Source: Candidatus Poseidoniaceae archaeon (lineage in GTDB: Archaea; Thermoplasmatota; Poseidoniia; Poseidoniales; Poseidoniaceae). From it: a stretch of DNA of 34,854 nt. Position numbers and translations under genes: made by a program. Shown piece by piece: positions 26,747 to 34,854 of this stretch. How positions within the stretch are numbered: the stretch's first letter is position 1; every line of letters begins with the position of its first letter. Location of the stretch: contig JASLKC010000059.1 in the NCBI GenBank assembly GCA_030747785.1, positions 1-34,854 of the forward strand, given 5' to 3'. The notes under the pieces were generated by a model. That model ran no database searches. It saw only the letters and a program-made list of their open reading frames with translations, and was not told where the DNA came from.

Positions 26747-27685
26747 TCAAACAGTGCGCTTGAACCAACCGAATCTGGGTTCGTGTACACTGCCTTCATC
26801 TGATAATTCATCTAGAGCGCCCTCAGCGGCATCTCTATCGATTCCGCGTGCGGTTGCATTGGACAGAATATTATTGAAATCAACGCCTTCCCCCTTATCC
26901 AGTCTATCGATTAAGCCCAAAATCGTCTCTTTTAGATCTGGTGCATCATCACTCGTTTGAACTTCTGCCTCTGCTTCCACATCAAGAGTTTTCACGGCTT
27001 TAGGTGCTACAGGTACCGAAGAAACGGCCCTATCTTCGGCAATATCAAGTGCTTGAAGGATATTGAGCCGGTATGATTCGATATCGATTTCACCATAATG
27101 GGCATTAGCGAGTAGTAATCCATTGCAAAGATGTTTAGGAATTCCTCCACTAAGATAAGACTCTTCAGTGGAATCAAGAGGTTGTGATTTGGAATGTGCA
27201 TCCATTCTCTCAAGCATACCTCCACACGCTTCTACCAGCCATTCGCGATAGGAACCACGAGAGATTTCTGCTGCTTCTTCAGGCCTTAGGCTCGTGTAAA
27301 TAGAACCCTCGTCTGACTGGAAGTATCGCCCTTTTGCAACCATTATCAGCATGATTGTCTCCCCTTGTTCTGCACGAGCAGATAATTGTACAATCAACTC
27401 CTTCATAGACTCTGAAGCATAATCTCCTACGGAGAAATAATGCAGACCTGAGGGGTCTCTAAGTTGGCCTTGCCAAAGCGTAGAGCCATTCGAAGTCTCT
27501 CTTGGTTCAATTCTCTCGAGAAGTCCTGCAACTAGAAGTCGGTTCACTTTCGCTCCTAATTTGGTGATTACGAATAACGGATCAAATTCACCTGAACCCT
27601 GCTCATGTAAGGTTGAATCTCCAAATTCAGAAGCGAGCATTGGCCAAGCAGGTTGTCGTCGTGCACGTCTTGTTGCTTGCATCAT
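26747..27685 (-). CDS. RPA-associated protein (COG3390-like)
   Basis: Downstream of RPA with ATGA overlap. OB-like QGQLRDPSGLHYFSVGDYASESMKELIVQLSARAEQGETIMLIMVAKGRYF and a C-terminal winged-helix-like tail. Confidence 0.8.
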   Translation of the reverse strand: MMQATRRARRQPAWPMLASEFGDSTLHEQGSGEFDPLFVITKLGAKVNRLLVAGLLERIEPRETSNGSTLWQGQLRDPSGLHYFSVGDYASESMKELIVQLSARAEQGETIMLIMVAKGRYFQSDEGSIYTSLRPEEAAEISRGSYREWLVEACGGMLERMDAHSKSQPLDSTEESYLSGGIPKHLCNGLLLANAHYGEIDIESYRLNILQALDIAEDRAVSSVPVAPKAVKTLDVEAEAEVQTSDDAPDLKETILGLIDRLDKGEGVDFNNILSNATARGIDRDAAEGALDELSDEGSVHEPRFGWFKRTV

Positions 27686-29394
27686 GCCACCCCCCATAGT
27701 GTTCTGAGTTCAGTCGCAATGAGGCCAGCGTCGACTTCGATGACTTCAGCTTCGTCGCAGAGTAACATTGCACCCTGATCATCGACGATTGTACGACCGC
27801 TTGCATTCATCTTGCGTCCGAGGAATTGCTCACGTAATCCTTGTACGAAAACCATCTGACCATCATCCCTAATCATATTCTGAATCTGTTTCTGGTCCTT
27901 ACCCAATAGTGAAAGGACGCCCTCCTTGTTGATGATTAGAGAAATCGTTGCACCACTATCATCGAGAACTAAACGCATTCTAACATCGCTTTCTCCATCC
28001 TGTGCACCATGTGTAGCGCATTCTCCGTCGCGAAGAACTCTTCTACATTCGCTACAACGAGTAATGATTCCACAATCCTCACGAACTGAAACTACTGTAC
28101 CTGTAGTGGAAATTCCAACACGACTTGGACCGCCTACCAAATCCGGTAGCGAAACCTCGACTGTATTGTCTACGAGGTCTATGTCCTCTCCCCATGGTGC
28201 TGCTGCAAGAATCTCAATTTGCTCCTCACCATCGATTGTAATATCGGGAATTCCCTGCCATGCTCTTACTCTTACTGAACTGAGTCGGATTACAATTGGA
28301 AGCGAGTCGAGGTCAAAGGGAGGTTCAGACCAAATCGAGCAACGACAACGACCTGTTGGGTCAGCCACATCTCCGGACCATACATGCTTTTCTTCACCTT
28401 CTGAGCCTTTGAATGTACGTTTAATCATCTTCTGAACTTCTACGATGATGTCCACGTCTCTCGAACCATCTCTCAAGTCCTCGATCTTTGAAACCGCCTG
28501 GGCACTTAGCTCATCTGAGGAAGCAAAATTTGTATCATGGAATATTTCAACTCGAGTAGATGAACCAATGTTGATTTCGGGGGTATCTCTGAATGTGCGG
28601 ACCTGCGCATTTTCTATTTTTATCAATGACCCTACTTCATGTTCGAATGGTTCCCATGATAGGAAACCAATCGCACCGGTATCGTCTGCTATTCTGCCTC
28701 TCACTACATCGATTGTACCGCTTCCATCTCTGCGATTGATTACATCATTACGGCTAGCGAGCAAGCGCCCAACTACAGTGATTTGACCATCGTTCTTGAT
28801 GAGATTGATATCAGTCGGTTCCCCTGGAGTGAAAACAGTACGTGTACCCTTTTCGAGGATTACAACTCTCGTCGATTGATTGATGTTTAGGCTCATTCGA
28901 CCTTGGTATTCGTTAACCGATGCGCCTTCGATTCGGACTATCGCTCCCGGAGCGAGATTAGGGCTATTACCCCAATCTTTGTACTCCCAGCGAGTTCGAT
29001 TACCTGAAGTGGAACGAGGTTGATCTTCAAGAAGACCATATGGAACAACCTTTTCTTCACCTCTAACCATAGTGGTTCTAGGATTATGTGTCGCAATCTC
29101 AACTTCGATTTCGACATTTTTGTCATCGGCGCTCAGTTCGGATAATTTCTCAACTTTCTTTACTGGAGGAGCACTGCGTTGGCTACTACCTCCTGTAGAT
29201 TTGGACTTGGTCTCAACGATTCCATGTTCTCCTTGAAATCGGCGAAGAACCGAACGAAGTGCATCTGCAGGTGGTATCAAGAAATCCTTCTCGTAACGAA
29301 CGAATGCATCAGTAACCTTGGCCGAATCAGCTCCCGGTACTTCTGCGAGAACCTGCTGGACATACGTCTCGTAATCCGAAGTCACCGAACCCAC
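27682..29394 (-). CDS. Replication protein A (RPA1-like), multiple OB folds with zinc-finger region
   Basis: 570 aa. Repeated OB segments (GRLLASRNDVINRRDGSGTIDVVRGRIADDTGAIGFLSWE; VWSGDVADPTGRCRCSIW) and CSECRRVLRDGECATHG Cys/His cluster. Confidence 0.92.
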   Translation of the reverse strand: MGSVTSDYETYVQQVLAEVPGADSAKVTDAFVRYEKDFLIPPADALRSVLRRFQGEHGIVETKSKSTGGSSQRSAPPVKKVEKLSELSADDKNVEIEVEIATHNPRTTMVRGEEKVVPYGLLEDQPRSTSGNRTRWEYKDWGNSPNLAPGAIVRIEGASVNEYQGRMSLNINQSTRVVILEKGTRTVFTPGEPTDINLIKNDGQITVVGRLLASRNDVINRRDGSGTIDVVRGRIADDTGAIGFLSWEPFEHEVGSLIKIENAQVRTFRDTPEINIGSSTRVEIFHDTNFASSDELSAQAVSKIEDLRDGSRDVDIIVEVQKMIKRTFKGSEGEEKHVWSGDVADPTGRCRCSIWSEPPFDLDSLPIVIRLSSVRVRAWQGIPDITIDGEEQIEILAAAPWGEDIDLVDNTVEVSLPDLVGGPSRVGISTTGTVVSVREDCGIITRCSECRRVLRDGECATHGAQDGESDVRMRLVLDDSGATISLIINKEGVLSLLGKDQKQIQNMIRDDGQMVFVQGLREQFLGRKMNASGRTIVDDQGAMLLCDEAEVIEVDAGLIATELRTLWGVA

Positions 29395-29417
29395 CTCGAC
29401 CGGTCTCTATTTTCTGA

Positions 29418-29433
29418 CCCGTCGTAGGACGGG
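29418..29433. repeat. Inverted repeat CCCGTC-GTAG-GACGGG upstream of RPA
   Basis: Perfect 6-bp arms about 24 nt upstream of the RPA ORF start. Confidence 0.55.
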
Positions 29434-29562
29434 AGTTCGGGATTGCGTGCTGGCTGGTTGAGTATGTACACTACCTTATCCTCCGTAGACCTAACGGTGG
29501 ATGGCGAGGGCTATTGAAGAATTCGGATGGAATCATTCACTCCTTGCGAGTGAGTGCGTGCT

Positions 29563-30969
29563 TCAAGCCGGATTTACTCGAAGTCCGTCCATCAGTAAGA
29601 CATCGGGTACATGCATCGAGCCAGAGGAATATGACCCTTGCTTCGCCCTTTGATTTCCAAGGATTACCCTTCCATTCAGAGCCTTTGCCATATTACCAGA
29701 GAACCCTGCTTGCGATAGAGCGCCTACTACCTGGCCTCCTTCGACACGAAGTATCGTCGAAGTGGTTACAGAGAAGTCTCCGCTGGTTGGATTAGCCGTA
29801 TGTGCGCCCATTACTGAATGGATAACATAGCCCTCACCCATCTCTTCGATTAGGCCATCACGAGACATCACCCTATCACTGGAGGACAAAATCATGTCAC
29901 CACAACCGCATCCCGGTGGAGAGGTATGACCTCCCCTTGATGCTGAGCCTGTTGAAGCAGCGGAATCGATTCTTCCTTCTGCGACTTGCTGTGCAGCATC
30001 ACGGGTGGACCAAATTTGATCAAGAAGGCGTCCTGAGTCAACCAATGTTCTTGTTGTAGTTGGAACCCCTTCACCATCGCGAGAACCAGAGGAAGTTCCT
30101 CCTTCCATTCTTCGGTCATCAACTAGACTGAGATGTGGAGCCAATACCTGTTGTCCAAGCATTCCAGCCCACAAGGATTCTCCACGAACCATCCTTTCAC
30201 CCTTTACAGCGGTAGGGACTACCATGGAAAACAAAGGAGCAAATCCATCACTTGTCATTAGTACCGGGCAATCCTCTGTTTCGCCCCCTGGTACTTTGTC
30301 ACGGGTTACTTGTGACCAATGAATCGCTTTATCGACTGAGGATAATGGGTCTTCAAGCAACTTGCGTGATGAATCACCCTCGTAGGAAGAGGTTAGTTGG
30401 TCATCTTCATCTATGGAGATATGAACACCAATTCCATGGGAACTGAAGATTCCTCCATCCTCGATACCATTGCTGGTTAGAATCGCTCCCGCTGTTGCCC
30501 CCACGCCGATTCCTCCACCTACAGCTACGGCACGTGAATCCAACTCAGTAACTCGAGCAAGTACTTGGTCACCTTGATTCAATAAATCCTCTGGGCCTAT
30601 GTCGAGAATCCTTTTGTCAAGCATTCCTCCAACCGACTTTGATTCTTCTGAAGCGGGTAATTCAAAACCCGGTATTGATGGAGATCTTCGAGCGATTCCT
30701 ATTGCTTCTGAAATAGCTCTTGCTGCACCTCTCGGATCGACTAAGTGAGCGTAACCATAGCGCCCATCCTCGACTACACGCAGGCCGAATCCGCCATCGC
30801 CACCACCGGATGCCATTGAGATTCGTCCTGCCTCAAAATCCAATGAATGGCCATATCCTTGGTTTGCAAATACCTCCCAACTGGATATACCTGCAGCCTC
30901 GCAAGCCGCTCCGATTGAAGCGCATGACTCAAGGAGCCTTTCCACGGCATCGTCTGGAATCAAAATCAT
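29563..30969 (-). CDS. TldD/PmbA family protein (TldE/PmbA-like)
   Basis: 468 aa. GHSLDFEAGRISMASGGGDGGFGLRVVEDGRYGYAHL; CGCGDMILSS; located directly after TldD with ATGA overlap. Confidence 0.88.
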   Translation of the reverse strand: MILIPDDAVERLLESCASIGAACEAAGISSWEVFANQGYGHSLDFEAGRISMASGGGDGGFGLRVVEDGRYGYAHLVDPRGAARAISEAIGIARRSPSIPGFELPASEESKSVGGMLDKRILDIGPEDLLNQGDQVLARVTELDSRAVAVGGGIGVGATAGAILTSNGIEDGGIFSSHGIGVHISIDEDDQLTSSYEGDSSRKLLEDPLSSVDKAIHWSQVTRDKVPGGETEDCPVLMTSDGFAPLFSMVVPTAVKGERMVRGESLWAGMLGQQVLAPHLSLVDDRRMEGGTSSGSRDGEGVPTTTRTLVDSGRLLDQIWSTRDAAQQVAEGRIDSAASTGSASRGGHTSPPGCGCGDMILSSSDRVMSRDGLIEEMGEGYVIHSVMGAHTANPTSGDFSVTTSTILRVEGGQVVGALSQAGFSGNMAKALNGRVILGNQRAKQGSYSSGSMHVPDVLLMDGLRVNPA

Positions 30970-32408
30970 CCCACCAAAGCTTCACGTATTCTCATCAATG
31001 GACCGCCGTCACCAACAGGGACAGTCTGTCCCTTCCCGCAGAAGCCCGGTGCCGCTAGTCTCGAATCCTTGGTCAGGCCATCTACATCTTTGAGAATCTG
31101 CAATGTCATTCCACTGACACTTACATCCTTCACCGGTCGCGTAATCGAGCCGTTTTCTATTAGCCATGCTTCTTGGGCAGCGAATTGGAAAGAACCTCGG
31201 CCGGTGTCAACCTGACCGCCACGGCTACCGCAGGCGTAAATGCCATGCTCAATATCCTCAATCAATTCATCGAGGTCGTTATGAGTTCCACCCTTGATTA
31301 CCGTATTTGACATCCTAACCAACGGGTGATGTAGCCCATCTTGGGCTCTTGCCCCACCATTTGGATCAAGAGAAAATTTGTGAGCAGTCTCCCGATGATT
31401 GAGGTACTCGGTTAGTACACCATTCACTATCAGTCTCTTTTCACGAGTGTCAACGCCCTCATCATCAATCGGGTAGCAGCCATAGCCGCCACGCATTGTG
31501 GGGTCATCGACTACAGTGACCATGTCCGAGCCTATTTTCTGCCCCAATTTACCCTCGAGACAAGAATCTCCGGCCTGAACTAAATCAGCCTCGCATGGAT
31601 GTCCAAGTGCTTCGTGAATGTATACTCCAGTTAGGTCCCGGTCTGCGACTAGAGGCATCTTTCCAGAAGGGGCACGTTCTGCGGATAGAAGCCTGATTGC
31701 AGAGAGTCGTGCTTCACGTCCCATTGCGCCTAAATCAGCCTTCTCAATTACCTCAAGACCGCCTTCACCGCCATTTCTCATCCGGTAGGATACGACATCA
31801 GAACCCTCACGTGCAGTAACCATGCCGTTGATCAGGGAACGCTGAAATGACCACACGCGGTCCATTCCTTCACTGGTTAGAAGTTCTGTTTGGATGTGTT
31901 CATCCAACCAGCCGGTTGATGTTGCAACTATTCTTTCGTCGTCTTTAGCCTCAGCATCAATTGCAGTCATCATCTCGATTCGTGTGTCTAAATCAGTATC
32001 TCTGACATCTTTTACACTACGCCAATGCATCTCATCTTGTATGATTGGCACCTCGGCTAATGCGATTGCATCTGAAGATGATGAATGGCGTGCTGCGACA
32101 GCACGAGCAAGACGTGTGGTCGATTCGATTTGATCGGAAATGGAACTGATATCACTCGTAGAATGCACTCCCCAAGCACCATCAGCCAAGACTCGAAGTG
32201 TTACACCTATCTCTTGGCCAGGAATTGCCCTTTCCAATTTGCCATCCTTGAGCGAGGCAGAATTTGTAGTCTCGCTAACCAATCGAATCTCTGCATAGGT
32301 TGCACCAAGACTCGTAGCAAGGTCTAGGGAACGGGTAATTCGGTCTACATCCAGTAGCCTTCCAGTGGATTCCATGACGTTACCTGCAGGATTCGTACTA
32401 ACCACCAT
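30966..32408 (-). CDS. tldD: TldD metalloprotease family protein
   Basis: 480 aa. GVYIHEALGHPCEADLVQAG (HExxxH motif), GGYGCYPIDDEGV, YACGSRGGQVDTGRGSFQFAAQEAWLIENG. Confidence 0.93.
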   Translation of the reverse strand: MVVSTNPAGNVMESTGRLLDVDRITRSLDLATSLGATYAEIRLVSETTNSASLKDGKLERAIPGQEIGVTLRVLADGAWGVHSTSDISSISDQIESTTRLARAVAARHSSSSDAIALAEVPIIQDEMHWRSVKDVRDTDLDTRIEMMTAIDAEAKDDERIVATSTGWLDEHIQTELLTSEGMDRVWSFQRSLINGMVTAREGSDVVSYRMRNGGEGGLEVIEKADLGAMGREARLSAIRLLSAERAPSGKMPLVADRDLTGVYIHEALGHPCEADLVQAGDSCLEGKLGQKIGSDMVTVVDDPTMRGGYGCYPIDDEGVDTREKRLIVNGVLTEYLNHRETAHKFSLDPNGGARAQDGLHHPLVRMSNTVIKGGTHNDLDELIEDIEHGIYACGSRGGQVDTGRGSFQFAAQEAWLIENGSITRPVKDVSVSGMTLQILKDVDGLTKDSRLAAPGFCGKGQTVPVGDGGPLMRIREALVG

Positions 32409-32451
32409 GAAGCACCCCTCAGAAGCGGGGCTCCTTGAATCCTGTGCTTAG

Positions 32452-32937
32452 TTAGCGCATATCTGCAAGATGGATGTGGCCTATGGCCACATCCTCTCCT
32501 TCGCCCTCAGTTATTCCTAAGCGGAGCATGTCTGCCAATTCTGGCGATGGTCTCTCACCGGTTAGTTCGAAACTCATCGCATCTGCATGAGAAGAAAAAT
32601 TTGAATCTTCATCTCCTCCGAGGTGTACCATCCATGCAGCATCGTCACCGTCAACAAGACCTGCTCTACGGAATGCTTCTGAAATATGATGAGTACCTGA
32701 TAACAAGCGAAGAAATTCTCCATCTAATGAATTTGATTTCATAATACCACGCTCTTGATTACGGAGTAGTACCTCATATGCGACCCAGCATTGTACATCG
32801 CTAACCAAAGCTTTGCCCGACAATAAGACCCATTCTGGACCTTCTCTAATCTTGAGCCAATGGCCGATGATATCCTTTGAATGTTCCATCGGGCTCGAAA
32901 ATGAGACCCGGCGGCAAGGGAAATTAGGTGCTGCCAT
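32452..32937 (-). CDS. KEOPS complex Cgi121-like subunit
   Basis: ALVSDVQCWVAYEVLLRNQERGIMKSNSLDGEFLRLLSGTHHISEAFRRAGLVDGDDAAWMVHLG fits the Cgi121/TPRKB pattern. Immediately downstream of hel308. Start at the ATG 32937. Confidence 0.6.
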   Translation of the reverse strand: MAAPNFPCRRVSFSSPMEHSKDIIGHWLKIREGPEWVLLSGKALVSDVQCWVAYEVLLRNQERGIMKSNSLDGEFLRLLSGTHHISEAFRRAGLVDGDDAAWMVHLGGDEDSNFSSHADAMSFELTGERPSPELADMLRLGITEGEGEDVAIGHIHLADMR

Positions 32938-32963
32938 CAGATGGACGAGAGGTCCATCCCTCT

Positions 32964-34853
32964 TCAATCATCACGCTCGCCAGGGAGAGGGATATCGTCA
33001 CTTCTCTGCCGCACAACAGTTTCTTGCCCGGCTAGTTTGCGTACTTCTTCCATCATACGCTCCACCATTACCGGGCCCCAACCCCGTAATGATTTGATAG
33101 CATCTAAGTCCTTATTTGTCAAGCGCAATAGGTCCGTAGGAGTACGTATTCCTCTCTTTGCAAGAGTTCGCGCACGGGTGCGCCCAATGTTTCGAACTTG
33201 GACCAATTGCAACAAATCTTCCTTACATCCTGCTCTAACTCTTCTTCGAGTGAGGTCGATTAGCCGCATCAATTCAGCAACCTGTGGTTGATGCTCTTCG
33301 GCAAATACATCATCCTTGAGTAGGATCTCTCTGGCCGCTAATAGCAGCCAAGTCATTAGGTCAATTCTGGAATGAACATCTCCTGGACTCACTCCTATTT
33401 CCTTCTCAATGATACGCAGCCCCTCTTCCTCATACCACATTTCAGCACACCAAGCACTCTTGACCAAACCTAATGCACGCTCTTCTAGGGGAGATTCGAT
33501 TAGAAGGTCGTCTTCTACTAATGCCGCCTTATGACGAAGCATGCTATTCATTTCCAACTCACTTGCCTTTGCCCAAAATGGCAAGAAATCGGGAGTGGCG
33601 GCAACCAAATGGCATAACCCGAAGTGAGTTACAGGTAGATCTTGTCGCACCAGACGCCTCACGCAACGACGTAATCCATCGATTATCACATCTGCAGATA
33701 ATGGGTCAACATAGAGTTGAGCTACTCTTTCGCCCATTGCCGTGGCCTCGTAGACATTTGTGTCAGCCTCCATTCCAGCAATACTGATAGTGCGAGAAGG
33801 TAATGTGGATGCTGGAGCAAAACCGAATGACACCTCCATAGGTTCTAGTTTTGACTGAGGTTCTGAAAGGCTTACTCCGCCAGCATTCTTTGCTGCATCC
33901 ACCCACTCCGGAGAATTATCATCCCAATGATCTCCCGCAATGTCTGGGTCGTGAATCTTTCTTCGAATGAAACGCTTCTCTACTAACCACTTGAGCATCT
34001 TGTCAATATTGTCCTGAAGGAATTGATTTGGTTGAGTATGACCAAGATAAGTATTCGAAAAGAAATCGCCAATATCTCCTCGTACGGTCAATCCTCCAGT
34101 AGCGATTGATGAAAGAAGATGTACACGCATTGCTGGCTCTGCTGCTAACTTCGAAGTGATGTCTTCTATAGGCCCATGCACGTACCTATCAGCCACCTCA
34201 TCTGCTACTTCACGAGGGTCACCTCCCTTACATGCTAACCATGCCTCACCCTTCGTATCATAACGTGGTCTCCCAGCCCTTCCGAGCATTTGCCTTACCT
34301 CCATCACTGGAAGGAAGCGGCTCATCCCATCTTCGTACCGTTTGAGGTCTCTAACCAATACTCTACGGGCGGGAAGATTAACCCCCGCTGCAAGAGTAGG
34401 TGTAGCACATAGACAGAATAGTGACTTATCCTTGAATGCCTCTTCGATTAAGGAGCGTTGCTGATGGCGCAGACCAGCATGATGGAATGCAACTCCACCC
34501 AATACCGATTCAACCAATGCATCGCCTACATTCGAATTAGAACCCCTTGCCAATCTTTCTGATAATTTACGTAGAGGTAGTAGTCTTTCAGGGTCGTTCT
34601 TTTGCAGATGCTTTTGCATTCTTTGCCCCAACTTTCGGGCTTCTGATTGTGCAGATCTTCTTGTTCCAACAAATACCAGAAGTTGTCCTCCTTCCGACCA
34701 AGAATCGGCCAACACAGACCAAGCAACATGGCTCTTTGGACCACTGAGAGTCCGAGGGGGATTCAATGCACTGCCATCGGTTATCATTTCGGACTTCTGA
34801 AGGGCGCGTGGTTCCAAATCAAGTTCTGCAAGAGTCGAATATTCAAGACTCAC
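32964..34853 (-). CDS. hel308: Hel308-type DNA helicase, C-terminal part, truncated at the window edge
   Basis: HHAGLRHQQRSLIEEAF, CATPTLAAGVNLPARRVLVRDLKRY, MLGRAGRPRYD, C-terminal HhH VRNIGRTRARTLAKRGIRTPTDLL. Confidence 0.93.
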   Translation of the reverse strand: MSLEYSTLAELDLEPRALQKSEMITDGSALNPPRTLSGPKSHVAWSVLADSWSEGGQLLVFVGTRRSAQSEARKLGQRMQKHLQKNDPERLLPLRKLSERLARGSNSNVGDALVESVLGGVAFHHAGLRHQQRSLIEEAFKDKSLFCLCATPTLAAGVNLPARRVLVRDLKRYEDGMSRFLPVMEVRQMLGRAGRPRYDTKGEAWLACKGGDPREVADEVADRYVHGPIEDITSKLAAEPAMRVHLLSSIATGGLTVRGDIGDFFSNTYLGHTQPNQFLQDNIDKMLKWLVEKRFIRRKIHDPDIAGDHWDDNSPEWVDAAKNAGGVSLSEPQSKLEPMEVSFGFAPASTLPSRTISIAGMEADTNVYEATAMGERVAQLYVDPLSADVIIDGLRRCVRRLVRQDLPVTHFGLCHLVAATPDFLPFWAKASELEMNSMLRHKAALVEDDLLIESPLEERALGLVKSAWCAEMWYEEEGLRIIEKEIGVSPGDVHSRIDLMTWLLLAAREILLKDDVFAEEHQPQVAELMRLIDLTRRRVRAGCKEDLLQLVQVRNIGRTRARTLAKRGIRTPTDLLRLTNKDLDAIKSLRGWGPVMVERMMEEVRKLAGQETVVRQRSDDIPLPGERDD

Positions 34854-34854
34854 C

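Noticed and set aside
27926-28435. 169-aa plus-strand ORF antisense to RPA
   Set aside because: Opposite strand of a well-supported RPA gene; Ser/Thr/Arg-rich translation with no motif.
29563-32408. TldD/TldE pair as part of a RiPP biosynthetic cluster
   Set aside because: TldD/E can mature modified peptides, but no precursor peptide, cyclodehydratase or other RiPP enzyme is adjacent; treated as housekeeping.
1-34854. CRISPR arrays, insertion sequences or prophage
   Set aside because: No regularly spaced direct repeats, transposase or integrase ORFs, or structural phage cluster seen. The Cas4-like nucleases have no other Cas context.

Overview
A densely packed archaeal chromosomal segment, most likely a streamlined marine euryarchaeon of the Marine Group II / Poseidoniales type. 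The lineage is inferred from gene content: archaeal L10e, Rli1/ABCE1, RPA, Hel308, geranylgeranyl reductase and GGPP synthase alongside bacterial-type MutS and MutL. Left to right it contains: a partial ThiS/MoaD-like ubiquitin-fold gene, tRNA-Ser(CGA), a cupin, two tandem paralogous RecB/Cas4-like nuclease-OB-fold fusions, Rli1, a large REC-like/PEP-binding fusion protein, ribosomal protein L10e, a membrane-anchored protein, MutS-MutL, AroA, MoaA, an archaeal pilin, geranylgeranyl reductase, a polyprenyl synthetase, a divergent hydroxymethylbilane-synthase-like protein, a coiled-coil protein, a triple-SAP protein, a Tad/type IV pilus-like ATPase with two TadB/C-like membrane proteins, a small unknown protein, RPA with its associated protein, TldE/TldD, a Cgi121-like KEOPS subunit and a partial Hel308 helicase. 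No CRISPR array, transposase or prophage was seen. The most interesting items are: the tandem Fe-S-type nuclease-OB pair; the HemC-like protein that appears to lack the catalytic residues; inverted repeats centred on abutting convergent stop codons; a hairpin that sequesters the rli1 Shine-Dalgarno; and a set of 17-nt hairpins sharing a CC-RTA-GG core with different arms. All family assignments come from reading motifs, not from database searches.
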